64,000 nucleotides of DNA from Arthrobacter sp. GTDB taxonomy: Bacteria; Actinomycetota; Actinomycetes; Actinomycetales; Micrococcaceae. The position numbers were made by a program, and so were the translations under genes. How positions within the stretch are numbered: position 1 is the first letter of the stretch; each line of letters begins with the position of its first letter. The notes below the pieces were generated by a model that was not told the origin of the DNA, did no database searches, and was given only the letters and a program-made list of their open reading frames with translations. Of the stretch, positions 35,832 to 44,734 are shown piece by piece. The stretch lies in contig JAHFUZ010000014.1 in NCBI GenBank assembly GCA_023264815.1, positions 39,475 through 103,474 of the forward strand, given 5' to 3'.

Positions 35832-37234
35832 AGTTTGAAAACCCTTCGTGGGGATGAATCGACAATGTCCACGATCAGTTCGTGGGCACGGTCCTCACTG
35901 ACACGGTGTTCGGCCACGAGGCGGGCCAGGAAGGAGGCCTCGATCCGGCGGGAGGCATCGTGGCGGGCCGGAATGGAGCAGAAGGCCCTGGTGTCGTCGA
36001 TGAAGCCCGAAGAACGCGAGAAGCCGGTGGTCTCGGTGACGGCGGAGCGGAACCGGAGCATCGCATCCGGTGCGTCCAGGAACCACCAGGGGGCGCCAAG
36101 GTAGACGGACGGGTAGAACCCGGCCAGCGGCGCCAGTTCGCGGGAAAACACGGTCTCGTCCATGGTGAAGAGCACCAGGTGGAAGTCCTTGGCCGTGCCG
36201 AAGTCCTGCAGCAGGTCCCGGACGCCCTCGGTGTAGTTCACAGCGAAGGGGATGTCGTGGCCGGTGTCCGCGCCGAAGGCCTCGAAGGTGGGCGTGTGGT
36301 GGTTGCGGAAGGAGCCCGGATGGATGGTCATGACCAGGCCGTCCTCCACGGACATGCGGCCCATCTGGTACATCATGTGGGCTTCGAAGGTGTTCCGGTC
36401 CTCGGCCGTGGCCTTGCCGGCGCGGGCGAGTTCGAAGATGCGCTCGGCCTCGGCCCGGTCCAGCTTCAGTGTGGCGGGCGTGGCCACACCGTGGTCTGCC
36501 GAGACGGCGCCGTGCTCCACGAAGTAGCGGCGGCGGTTTTCCAGTGCCGTGATGTAGGCGGCGTAACCCGTAGCACCGTCGCCGGCGGCGTCGATCAGGC
36601 GGTCCACGTTGGCGCTCCACGTGGGGTGGGCGATGTTCAGGTACTGGTCCGGGCGGAAGGTGGGCAGGACCCGGCCGGCAAACGTGGGGTCCTCCGCGAT
36701 TGCCTTGTGGCTGGCGAGGTCATCCAGGGGATCGTCGGTGGTGGCCAGGACCTCGATGTTGAAATCCTTGAAGAGCTGGCGCGGACGGAACTCGGGCTCA
36801 ACGAGTTTGGCGGCGATGGCATCGTAGCTGGCGTCGGCGGACATCTCGCCGAGGTCCGCTCCGAGCTTGAATACGCTGTCGAACTGCGTGCGCAGCCAGT
36901 AGCCGGAGGCGGTGCCCTCAAAAAGGGGCCAGGCGTCCACGAAGGTACGCCAGATATCCCGCGATTCGGGAGTGGTGGCCCCGCCGGAGCGCAGCTTGTC
37001 CAGGGAGACGCCGTTGGCGTGGATCAGGCGCGTGACGTAGTGGTCCGGGCTGACCAGCAGCGCCGCCGGATCAGGAAAGGGCGTGTTGTGCTCAAGAACG
37101 GCAGCGTCAACGTGGCCATGCGGGGAGATGATGGGGAGGTCCTGGACCCGCTGGAGCAGGTCCCGCGCGATGCTGCGCGTTCCTGGGTCGGCGGGCAGGA
37201 GCCTGTCTGGGTTGGCAGCAATCGACTGTGACAT
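35828..37234 (-). CDS. uxaC: glucuronate isomerase
   Basis: UxaC converts D-glucuronate to D-fructuronate (or galacturonate to tagaturonate). The 468-residue protein has the N-terminal PIISPHGHVDA motif with metal-binding histidines, LFEGTASGYWLRTQFDSVFKLG, EVLATTDDPLDDL and the C-terminal GFIDDTRAFCSIPARHDASRR. Length is normal for the family. The ATG at 37232-37234 has no ribosome binding site and lies seven bases from the predicted -10, suggesting a leaderless message. Confidence 0.95.
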   Translation of the reverse strand: MSQSIAANPDRLLPADPGTRSIARDLLQRVQDLPIISPHGHVDAAVLEHNTPFPDPAALLVSPDHYVTRLIHANGVSLDKLRSGGATTPESRDIWRTFVDAWPLFEGTASGYWLRTQFDSVFKLGADLGEMSADASYDAIAAKLVEPEFRPRQLFKDFNIEVLATTDDPLDDLASHKAIAEDPTFAGRVLPTFRPDQYLNIAHPTWSANVDRLIDAAGDGATGYAAYITALENRRRYFVEHGAVSADHGVATPATLKLDRAEAERIFELARAGKATAEDRNTFEAHMMYQMGRMSVEDGLVMTIHPGSFRNHHTPTFEAFGADTGHDIPFAVNYTEGVRDLLQDFGTAKDFHLVLFTMDETVFSRELAPLAGFYPSVYLGAPWWFLDAPDAMLRFRSAVTETTGFSRSSGFIDDTRAFCSIPARHDASRRIEASFLARLVAEHRVSEDRAHELIVDIVDSSPRRVFKL

Positions 37235-37240
37235 AGGTCA

Positions 37241-37281
37241 ATAATCCGGCGTGCAGCCCGCTTTTGTCAACCGGTTGCCAT
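37241..37281 (-). promoter_or_regulatory. LacI-type operator and promoter of uxaC-uxuB
   Basis: TTGTCAACCGGTTGCCAT (37264-37281) is an operator close to those at 34233 and 47413. On the minus strand TTGACA (37265-37270) is the -35, GATTAT (37241-37246) the -10, spacer 18 bases. The expected start of transcription falls on the A of the uxaC ATG. Confidence 0.75.
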
Positions 37282-37319
37282 AAATTGCCAAAGTGCCCCG
37301 TGCGGGGTGAGCCCGGGGC

Positions 37320-38381
37320 TTACAGGGCGGCCAGGATCCGCCCGCTGGAGCCCCGCAGCACCAGCTCGGTCTCCACGCTCAGCGTACCGGCCGGCTCGCC
37401 TTTGCCAAGGAGCAGGTCCAGCAGCCGGATGGCCGCGCCGGAGCCGCACTCCCCCAGGGGCGAGCGCACGGTGGTGAGCGGCGGCGTTGTGAAGTCCGCG
37501 CCGAAGATGTCATCGAAGCCAACAATGCTCATCTGGTCCGGCACGGCAATACCGGCGGCCTGGAGCTCCTGCATCAGCCCAATGGCCAGCAGGTCGTTAT
37601 AGGTCAGGACTGCCGTGGCACCGCTGGCGCGGACATCACGCGCTGCCTGCCTGCCGCCGTCGACCGTTGGCTTGGCGGATTCAAGCCGCACGGCCTCCAG
37701 CCGGGACCACTCGCTGGCCGCCTGCACACCCTCCCAGCGGCGTTCGGACATCCAGGACTCGGGTGGACCCGCCACGTACGCAACCTTCCGGTGGCCGTTG
37801 GCCGCCAGGTTCCGGACCGCCTCGCTGAGCCCCTTGTGGACATCAGGCACCACGCAAGGCACACCCTCCACTTCACGGTTGATAACCACTACGGGCTTGT
37901 CCCGGGCCAGGGCGCGGATGTTGTCATCATCCATGCGCGGGCTTGCCAGGATCAGTCCGTCCACGGTGGCCATCAGGCGGCGGGCGGCGGTCAGCTCCGT
38001 GGACGGGGACTCGGCGGACTCCGCAAGGACCAGCGTGTAGTCACGTTCGGTCGCGGTGGTTTCTGCGCCACGGATAATGTCAAAAAAAGTCGGGTTGGTG
38101 ATGTCCGCAACGATCAGGCCGAACGTATTGGTCTTGCCGGTAGGAAGGGCCCGGGCAAACGGATTGACCTGGTAGTTCAGCTCGGCCGCAGCGTCCTCAA
38201 TGAGTTTCTGGGTTTTGGGACTGACCCGTCCCGGCTTGCTGAGTGCCCGGGAAACCGTGGAGGCGTTGACGCCGGCAAGCTTCGCGATGTCATAGATGGT
38301 GGCGCTGGATTTTCCGTCGCGGCCATGCTTATGGGCCGGGCCGGAAGGCCGGGCGGCATCAGGAGTCTTGGAGTCAGTCAC
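37320..38381 (-). CDS. LacI-family regulator of the uronate locus
   Basis: The 353-residue protein has an N-terminal LacI helix-turn-helix (TIYDIAKLAGVNASTVSRAL, residues about 28-47) preceded by a short polar tail, and a periplasmic-binding-type ligand domain (GLIVADITNPTFFDIIRG, YVAGPPES, IVGFDDIFGADFTTPPLTTV). It is the nearest candidate for the operators at 34233 and 37264. The paralogue at 49601-50623 shares the recognition helix residues STVSRAL and the DDIFGADF segment. It starts at GTG with a GGGG-type site. The inducer is probably a uronate or aldonate, which is inference. Confidence 0.9.
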   Translation of the reverse strand: MTDSKTPDAARPSGPAHKHGRDGKSSATIYDIAKLAGVNASTVSRALSKPGRVSPKTQKLIEDAAAELNYQVNPFARALPTGKTNTFGLIVADITNPTFFDIIRGAETTATERDYTLVLAESAESPSTELTAARRLMATVDGLILASPRMDDDNIRALARDKPVVVINREVEGVPCVVPDVHKGLSEAVRNLAANGHRKVAYVAGPPESWMSERRWEGVQAASEWSRLEAVRLESAKPTVDGGRQAARDVRASGATAVLTYNDLLAIGLMQELQAAGIAVPDQMSIVGFDDIFGADFTTPPLTTVRSPLGECGSGAAIRLLDLLLGKGEPAGTLSVETELVLRGSSGRILAAL

Positions 38382-38476
38382 CGCCCCATCTTAGCGAGCA
38401 AACGTCAACCACCCGATGACCTGAGGGGGAAGTGCCCTTTGTTGATGTGGGTGATCACGCTGTGAAAAAATAGCCC

Positions 38477-39760
38477 ATGCGTCCCATGCAGAATTCCAGC
38501 CGATTGCGCGATGTCCGCTATGACCTTCGCGGCCCTGTCCAGCACATTGCAAAGCAGATGGAGGTTGAAGGCCACCGCATCCTGCGCATGAATCTCGGGG
38601 ACCCTGCTCCCTTCGGGTTGGAGGCGCCCGAGTCAATCGTGGTGGACATGATTCACCACCTCCGCGGCGCTCAGGGGTACAGCGATTCCAAGGGGATCTT
38701 CTCGGCGCGGACCGCCATCTCGCAGTACTACCAGACCAAGGGTCTGATGCAGATTGGCGTGGAAGACATCTTCGTGGGAAACGGTGTCAGCGAGCTCATC
38801 TCCATGACGCTCCAGGCATTTCTTGAAAGCGGAGACCAGGTACTCATTCCGGCCCCCGACTACCCGCTGTGGACCGCGTCGGTCATGCTCAGCGGCGGGG
38901 ACGCGGTGCACTACGCGTGCGACGAAAACAACAACTGGTGGCCAGACATGGCCGACGTCGAGGCGAAGATCACCGACCGCACGCGCGCGATCGTCGTCAT
39001 CAACCCCAACAACCCCACGGGCGCCGTTTATCCACGGCACATCCTTGAACAGTTCGCGGACCTTGCGCGGCGCCATGACCTTGTGCTCTTCTCTGACGAG
39101 ATCTACGAGAAGATCCTCTTCGAGGACGCGGTCCACATCCACACGGCCTCCGTCGCCGGAGACATCCCCGTTCTCACCTTCTCTGGACTGTCCAAGGCGT
39201 ACAGAATGCCCGGGTACCGTGCAGGATGGGTGGCCATCACCGGCAACCGGAGCGCCACGTCCGCATACCGTGAGTCACTTGAACTCCTGGCCTCCCTCAG
39301 GCTGTGCCCCAACGTCCCTGCACAGCACGCCATCCAAACCTCGCTTGGCGGGTACCAAAGTATTAATGACCTGGTGAAACCTGGCGGGAGACTGCGCCAG
39401 CAGCGCGACCTGGCATGCAGGCTGCTCAACGAAATACCCGGAATCAGCTGCGTACCTGCAGCCGGGGCAATGTACCTTTTTCCCAGGCTTGATCCGCAGC
39501 TTTACCCCATCGCGAACGACGAGCAGTTCGTCATTGACCTTCTCCAGCAACAGAAGATCCTGGTCTCCCACGGGACCGCCTTCCATTGGCCGGCCCCCGA
39601 CCACTTCAGATTCGTCATCCTCCCGGCCGAATCCGACATCCGGGATGCTGTCAGCCGCATCGCCGCGTTCCTCGCCGGCTACCGGGTCCAGGGAAGCACC
39701 CCGGCAGCCGGCTTACCGGTGGACCAGATGCCGGACGCATCACCGCTCGCCACCGAATAG
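38477..39760 (+). CDS. class I/II aminotransferase, AlaA/AspC-like
   Basis: The 427-residue PLP enzyme has LRGPVQHIAKQMEVEGHRIL at the start, NPNNPTGAVYPRHIL, LFSDEIYEKILF and the PLP lysine in FSGLSKAYRMPGYRAGW. The overall pattern resembles alanine/glutamate-pyruvate aminotransferases of the AlaA group. A final segment of about 20 residues (GSTPAAGLPVDQMPDAS) is extra. The ATG at 38477 lacks a strong site; 38486 is an alternative. It stands alone between the two sugar loci, with a shared hairpin terminator downstream. Confidence 0.88.
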   Translation: MRPMQNSSRLRDVRYDLRGPVQHIAKQMEVEGHRILRMNLGDPAPFGLEAPESIVVDMIHHLRGAQGYSDSKGIFSARTAISQYYQTKGLMQIGVEDIFVGNGVSELISMTLQAFLESGDQVLIPAPDYPLWTASVMLSGGDAVHYACDENNNWWPDMADVEAKITDRTRAIVVINPNNPTGAVYPRHILEQFADLARRHDLVLFSDEIYEKILFEDAVHIHTASVAGDIPVLTFSGLSKAYRMPGYRAGWVAITGNRSATSAYRESLELLASLRLCPNVPAQHAIQTSLGGYQSINDLVKPGGRLRQQRDLACRLLNEIPGISCVPAAGAMYLFPRLDPQLYPIANDEQFVIDLLQQQKILVSHGTAFHWPAPDHFRFVILPAESDIRDAVSRIAAFLAGYRVQGSTPAAGLPVDQMPDASPLATE

Positions 39761-39784
39761 GAGTATCTGCGGCTTAAAGGGAAC

Positions 39785-39822
39785 AGCTGTGGCGGTCTTG
39801 GGAATCCAAAACCGCCACAGCT
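39785..39822. terminator. hairpin between convergent aminotransferase and oxidoreductase genes
   Basis: AGCTGTGGCGGT (39785-39796) pairs perfectly with ACCGCCACAGCT (39811-39822). On the plus strand it is followed by TTG. It lies between the two stops at 39760 and 39836. Confidence 0.7.
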
Positions 39823-39835
39823 TTGCAACTGAAGG

Positions 39836-41002
39836 TCAGGCGCGCTGCGGGAACTTGCCCTCTTCAGAGATGCGCTTGTTGAGTTCGGCAAGGAACTCGT
39901 CCTCGTCGAAGTCCAGCCCAACTTCCTTGCCGGTCCAGCTGGACAGGTGGATGGCGTTGGCCAGGCGGACACCGTTGATGCCGTCCGATCCCGGCGCCAG
40001 CAGGGGTGTGCCGTCCAGGATGTTGGCGGCGAAGTTCTCCAAAACGCCGGAATGCTGGGCACCCCACGCGGATTCGAACTCGATGACTTCGGTGGTGTAG
40101 TACTCCTCCGGGTTCAGTTCGCCCATGAACAGCTTGCGGACATCATCCATGCCCATGCCGTCGCTGAGTTCCCGTTCCGGCTTCTTGAGGCGGGTCACGG
40201 TGGCGGTCTTGCTGCCTTCGACCACGATCTTGCCCTGGTCGCCGAGGATCTCGAAACGGTCCGTGCCGGTCAGGTCATGCGTGGCAGTGACGAAAACGCC
40301 GGTGGCGCCGTTGCCGTAGTCCACCACCGCAGTCACTTCATCTTCGACGGCGATATCGCGGCGGAAACCGTACGCAACCTTCGAATAGACGGACTTCGGC
40401 ACGCCGCAGATCCACTGCCACAGGTCCAGCTGGTGCGGCGCCTGGTTGACCAGGACTCCGCCGCCCTCGCCGCCCCAGGTGGCGCGCCATTCGCTGGAGT
40501 TGTAGTAGCCCTGCGGACGCCACCAGTTGGTGATGATCCAGTTGGTGCGGCGGATGCCGCCGATTTCGCCGTTGTCGACGATTTCCTTGAGCTTCTGGTA
40601 CAGCGGGTTGTTGCGCTGGTTAAACATGATCGCGAAGGACAGTTCCGGCTTGCTGGCGGCAAACTCGTTCAGTTCCTTGACCTGCTTGGTGTACACACCG
40701 GCGGGCTTTTCGACCAGGGCGTGGATGTTGCGCTTAAGCGTTTCGATGCCCATTTCGGGGTGCAGGAAGTGCGGGACGCAGGTTACTACCGCATCAACGT
40801 CGCCGCTTTCCAGCATGGCGATGTAGTCCTCGTAGAACGGGGCGTCGGGGTAGGTCGCGGACGCGAGTTCCCTCTTGGCAGGATCAATGTCGCAGATGGC
40901 ACCGATCTCCATGTTGGGAACCATTCCGTCGGTGATGAACCTGGCGTAGGCGCCGCCCTGCTGGCCCAGGCCGATGATGCCAAGGCGTACTTTCTTACTC
41001 AC
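39836..41002 (-). CDS. Gfo/Idh/MocA-family oxidoreductase, first copy
   Basis: The 388-residue protein has the Rossmann start VRLGIIGLGQQGGAYARFI, the AVVTCVPHFLHPEM segment, the EKPAG motif, and a C-terminal half with WGGEGGGVLVNQAPHQLDLWQW and VEDEVTAVVDYGNGATG. These enzymes oxidize sugars or cyclitols with NAD(P). The true start is GTG at 41000-41002 with an AAGGA site; the open frame upstream is out of context. It is the last gene of the ABC-importer operon and follows the isomerase at 41058. Its place suggests oxidation of the imported carbohydrate. Confidence 0.88.
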   Translation of the reverse strand: MSKKVRLGIIGLGQQGGAYARFITDGMVPNMEIGAICDIDPAKRELASATYPDAPFYEDYIAMLESGDVDAVVTCVPHFLHPEMGIETLKRNIHALVEKPAGVYTKQVKELNEFAASKPELSFAIMFNQRNNPLYQKLKEIVDNGEIGGIRRTNWIITNWWRPQGYYNSSEWRATWGGEGGGVLVNQAPHQLDLWQWICGVPKSVYSKVAYGFRRDIAVEDEVTAVVDYGNGATGVFVTATHDLTGTDRFEILGDQGKIVVEGSKTATVTRLKKPERELSDGMGMDDVRKLFMGELNPEEYYTTEVIEFESAWGAQHSGVLENFAANILDGTPLLAPGSDGINGVRLANAIHLSSWTGKEVGLDFDEDEFLAELNKRISEEGKFPQRA

Positions 41003-41057
41003 AGTGTTTTCCTTTTTCCTTGGTTGAGCGTGTCGAAACCGGATGGTGGGCCGGGGC

Positions 41058-41918
41058 TCAGAAGAGCTCGGACTGGCCCAGGGCCACCAGGTTGTCGTAC
41101 GAGGTCTGGAGCGCGTCCCATACGGTCCGGCCGTAGAGTTCATCCTGCTCCACCAGCAGGTATTCGGCACCGGCAGCCTGGGCGGCCGGGATGATGGAGG
41201 CGAAGTCCAGGTTGCCTTCGCCCACTTCGGCGAACTGGACAACGTTCTTGAACTCGGTCATGAACCCCACAAAGTCGCCCGAGTCCAGCAAGCCCATGGC
41301 CGACTCCGGCATTTGGCCGATCCGGTAGTCCTTCAGGTGGACCATGGCGGTGCGGCCGGCATACTTTTCGAGCGTGCGGACGGGGTCGAGGCCGCCGCGC
41401 TGCACCCAGTGCACGTCGATTTCCAGGCCCATGGCCGGGGAATTTTCGGCGATGATGTCCAGCATGTACTTGCCGTCGAACTTCGCGAACTCGATGTGAT
41501 GGTTGTGGTAGTACAGGCTCAGTCCCTGCTCCTGCAGGCGCTCAGCGTATTCGTTGGCCTTCTTGGCGAAGTCAACCACAGCACCAATGGACGTCATCGC
41601 CTCGAACGGCAGCATGCCGATCCGCAGGAGCTTCGAGTCAAGGCTCTTTGCGTCTTCGACGATCTTGTCGAAGTGCTCCGCCAGCGAATCGCCGGGCCGG
41701 CCCTTCGGGGTCTCCATGGCCACGGAGAGTGCTGCAATGTCCATTCCCAATTCGGAACGGGAACGGTCCAGCTCAGCCACGTTCTCCGGCGTCATCGGGA
41801 TCTGGGAGATCTCGACGGCGTTGTAGCCGATGTCGCTGACCTTGCGGAGCGTTTCGAACGCCCCGATCTCGGTGAAGCTTTCCCTCAGCATCATTGCCTG
41901 TACGCCAATTTTGGCCAC
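41058..41918 (-). CDS. sugar phosphate isomerase/epimerase-type TIM barrel protein, first copy
   Basis: The 286-residue protein matches the AP-endonuclease-2-like TIM barrel family (IolE/xylose isomerase-like): MAKIGVQAMMLRESFTEIGA, YNAVEISQIPMTP, YYHNHHIEFAKFDGKYML, MGLEIDVHWVQRGG, MVHLKDYRIGQMPES and AEYLLVEQDELYGR, with metal-binding Glu, Asp and His. It has an excellent GGAGG before the GTG start. It is co-transcribed with the Gfo/Idh/MocA gene. The reaction may be isomerization or beta-elimination of a keto-glycoside; this is inference. Confidence 0.85.
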   Translation of the reverse strand: MAKIGVQAMMLRESFTEIGAFETLRKVSDIGYNAVEISQIPMTPENVAELDRSRSELGMDIAALSVAMETPKGRPGDSLAEHFDKIVEDAKSLDSKLLRIGMLPFEAMTSIGAVVDFAKKANEYAERLQEQGLSLYYHNHHIEFAKFDGKYMLDIIAENSPAMGLEIDVHWVQRGGLDPVRTLEKYAGRTAMVHLKDYRIGQMPESAMGLLDSGDFVGFMTEFKNVVQFAEVGEGNLDFASIIPAAQAAGAEYLLVEQDELYGRTVWDALQTSYDNLVALGQSELF

Positions 41919-41966
41919 GATATTCCTCCGTTGTTGTTGCGGTTTAGGGTGGTTCTGGTGCGGTCC

Positions 41967-42872
41967 CTAGGCGGGGACACCTGCCTGTTCGGCCTGCTGC
42001 CGCTGCTCTTCGAGCAAGCGGTGCCGGTCTGCGCGGCGCTTCTCCTGGCGGTCCGGATCCGGCACCGGGGACGCGAGGAGCAAACGCTGCGTGTAGGGGT
42101 GCTCGGGGTTGCGCGTGACCACCTCTGCCGGGCCCTGCTCCACGATTTCTCCACGGTACATCACAGCCACACGGTGGCTGATGTGGCGGACTACGTCAAG
42201 GTCATGGGAGACAAACAGGTAGGAAACGCCGGTGTCTTTCTGGATCTGCAGGAAGAGGTCCAGCACGCGGGCCTGGGTGGACAGGTCCAGTGCGCTGACC
42301 GGCTCGTCACAGACGATGAGCTTCGGAGAGAGCGCCAGGGCGCGGGCGATCGCCACGCGCTGGCGCTGCCCGCCGCTGAACTCGCGCGGAAGCCGGTGGA
42401 GTGCGTCCGAGGGGAGTCCTACCTGGTCCAGGAGTTCCTTCACCCGCTTCTTGGCGGCGGAGGCTTCCATGCCCTGCACGCCCAGGGGTTCGGCGAGGAT
42501 GTCGCCGATCTCCAGGGCCGGGTTCAGGGACGTGTAGGGGTCCTGGAAGACCACCTGCATGTCCCGGCTGAGGATGCGGCGCTGCTTTCGCGTGGCGTGG
42601 CTGATGTCCTGGCCCTCGAAGGTGATCTTTCCGCCGCTCACCGGCGCAAGGCCCAGCACCGCGCGGCCCAGGGTGGTCTTGCCGGAGCCGGACTCCCCCA
42701 CCAGGCCGAGGGTCTCGCCCTGGCCGATGCTGATGTTGATGTCCGTCAGGGCGCGGAACTTCCGTGCCCGGAAGCCCTTGCCTGCGTAATCCACCACGAG
42801 GTTTTCCACGCGCAGGAGTCCGTCGCGCGCGGGAGCTGATTCCGCGGCGTCCAAGGCTGCAGTTTCGGTCAC
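41967..42872 (-). CDS. oligopeptide-type ABC transporter ATPase (OppF/DppF-like)
   Basis: The 301-residue ATPase has Walker A GESGSGKTTLG, signature FSGGQRQRVAIARAL, Walker B PKLIVCDEPVSALD and the H-loop LFVSHDLDVVR. The C-terminal extension (RNPEHPYTQRLLLASPVPDPDR) is the oligopeptide-importer type. The GTG start overlaps the stop of the fused permease-ATPase gene (GTGA). It is the second ATPase of the importer. Such importers also take up oligosaccharides and glycosides, which fits the context. Confidence 0.92.
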   Translation of the reverse strand: MTETAALDAAESAPARDGLLRVENLVVDYAGKGFRARKFRALTDINISIGQGETLGLVGESGSGKTTLGRAVLGLAPVSGGKITFEGQDISHATRKQRRILSRDMQVVFQDPYTSLNPALEIGDILAEPLGVQGMEASAAKKRVKELLDQVGLPSDALHRLPREFSGGQRQRVAIARALALSPKLIVCDEPVSALDLSTQARVLDLFLQIQKDTGVSYLFVSHDLDVVRHISHRVAVMYRGEIVEQGPAEVVTRNPEHPYTQRLLLASPVPDPDRQEKRRADRHRLLEEQRQQAEQAGVPA

Positions 42873-44734
42873 AGTGCGTTCTCCTTCGCTGTTGCGGACA
42901 CCAGCATGGTCATGGGTTCCTTGCCTTCGAGCATGGAACCGAGCAGGGTCTGGGTGTAGCTTTCCTTCGGGTTGCGCAGGATTTCCCGCACGGGGCCTTC
43001 CTCCACGAGGCGGCCGTTCTGCATGACCACCACGCGGTCGCAGAGGTCGGCCACCACACCGAAGTTGTGGGTCACCATGATGACGCCCACCCCGAGGCGG
43101 CGCTGGAGGTCGCGGATGAGGTCCAGCACGTCGGCCTGCACGGTCACGTCCAGGGCGGTGGTGGGCTCGTCCGCAATGATCAGGTCCGGTTCGCAGCTGA
43201 TGGCGCCGGCGATCAGGACTCGCTGGGCCATGCCGCCGGAGACCTCGTGCGGGTAGGCCTTGAAGGTCCGGTCCGGGTGGACAATTCCGACGTCGGCGAG
43301 CAGTTTCATGGCCCGCGTGGTGGCTTCCGCCTTGGAGATGCCCAGCACCCGCACCATGGGGGTGACCAGCTGGTAGCCGATGGTGAACGCCGGGTCCAGG
43401 TTGCTCATGGGTTCCTGCGGGATGTAGGAGATCCGCTTTCCGCGCAGCTTGGACAGCCGGTCCTGGTTCACTTTGTCTTCGCCGGGAGCCACGGTGTAGT
43501 TGCCGTCGAACTGGATGGCGCCGGCCACAATGCGTGCAGTGTCCGGCAACAGGCCCAGGATGGAGAACGCGGTCTGGGACTTGCCCGAGCCGGATTCGCC
43601 CACAATGCCGAGGATTTCGCCGCGGTCCACGTGGAACGAAACGTCATCCACCACTTTCTTGATGGAACCGTCCGCCTGGGGGTAGCCGACGCCGAGGTTG
43701 GTCACCTTGACCAGGTGGTGTTCGGTTCCAGCGTCGACGGCGGCGATGGTCTTGCGTGCTGCCTTGGCGGCGCTGGCGGCTGCTGCATCTTCCGCTTGAT
43801 GCGCTTTCTTCCGGCGGTGCTTGATCTTCTCGCCATCCTCGAGGGCGTCCCGGATGGCGTTGCCAAGGAGGACCAGGGAACCGATGGCCAGCGCCATGGC
43901 AAAGGCCGGCCAGAACAGCAGGGAGGGGGTGAGGTAGACGTTCTTGAAGCCCTCACTGAGCATCACGCCCCAGGTTGCCTTGGCCGGATCGCCCAGGCCC
44001 AGGAACTCCAGGGCGGACTGGATGGCGATGGCCACACCAGTGATGGCTGCGGTCTGGATGATGATTGGCGCACGGACCACGGAGAAAATGTGGCGGGTGA
44101 TGATCCGCAGGTCGGAGAGCCCGGAAACCCGCGCTGCATCAACGTAGAGCTCGTTGCGGACCGACTGGACCGCTGAGCGCACCAGCCGGAAGTAGGACGG
44201 GCTGATCAGGACGCCGAACGCGATCATGGCAATCCACACGGACGGGCCGTAAGCCGAACGGATGGTCATCAGCACAATCAGGCCGGGGAGGCTCATCAGG
44301 ATGCCGACAATCCAGTTGGCCACGGCTTCGAACTTCCCGGCGTAGTAGCCGGCCACCAGTCCGGCGGGGAGGCCGATCAGGATGGCGACGGCGGCGCAGA
44401 GCAGCGCTGAGAGCAGCGTCAGCTGGGCGCCGAACAGCAGCCGGCTCCAGACGTCACGTCCGGAACTGTCGGTGCCCAGGATGTTCACGGCGTCCGGCGC
44501 CGCAAGGGTCTTGGAGATGTTGGCGAAATTCTCGTCAAACGGAGCCAAGGCATCGGCAAAAACTGCCATGACGGCCAGTGCGGTCAGAATCGCGATGGCG
44601 ATGATGCCAAGCGGGTTCTTGAACAGGCGCCGGAGGACTGTTGACCGGACAACGGTGCCGGTCTGGCCGGACACACCCGGGGCCGGCGAGCCGGGCGCGG
44701 GTGTCAGGGCTGAGGTTTCAACGGACTCGGTCAC
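42869..44734 (-). CDS. fused DppC-type permease and DppD-type ATPase
   Basis: The 621-residue protein joins two subunits of an oligopeptide-type importer. The N-terminal half (about residues 30-300) is a DppC-like permease with several transmembrane helices and the EAA loop region YVDAARVSGLSDLRIITRHI. After a lysine-, alanine-rich link (about 300-335) follows an ATPase (about 340-600) with GESGSGKSQTAF, signature EVSGGMAQRVLIAGA and LIIADEPTTALD. The fusion keeps the two subunits at 1:1. GTG overlaps the preceding permease stop. Related fused permease-ATPase genes occur in other actinobacteria. Confidence 0.9.
   Translation of the reverse strand: MTESVETSALTPAPGSPAPGVSGQTGTVVRSTVLRRLFKNPLGIIAIAILTALAVMAVFADALAPFDENFANISKTLAAPDAVNILGTDSSGRDVWSRLLFGAQLTLLSALLCAAVAILIGLPAGLVAGYYAGKFEAVANWIVGILMSLPGLIVLMTIRSAYGPSVWIAMIAFGVLISPSYFRLVRSAVQSVRNELYVDAARVSGLSDLRIITRHIFSVVRAPIIIQTAAITGVAIAIQSALEFLGLGDPAKATWGVMLSEGFKNVYLTPSLLFWPAFAMALAIGSLVLLGNAIRDALEDGEKIKHRRKKAHQAEDAAAASAAKAARKTIAAVDAGTEHHLVKVTNLGVGYPQADGSIKKVVDDVSFHVDRGEILGIVGESGSGKSQTAFSILGLLPDTARIVAGAIQFDGNYTVAPGEDKVNQDRLSKLRGKRISYIPQEPMSNLDPAFTIGYQLVTPMVRVLGISKAEATTRAMKLLADVGIVHPDRTFKAYPHEVSGGMAQRVLIAGAISCEPDLIIADEPTTALDVTVQADVLDLIRDLQRRLGVGVIMVTHNFGVVADLCDRVVVMQNGRLVEEGPVREILRNPKESYTQTLLGSMLEGKEPMTMLVSATAKENAL

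Noticed and set aside
39836..41242. A longer reading of the first Gfo/Idh/MocA gene
   Set aside because: The extension is antisense or out-of-frame to the isomerase gene; GTG at 41000-41002 with AAGGA begins the Rossmann fold.
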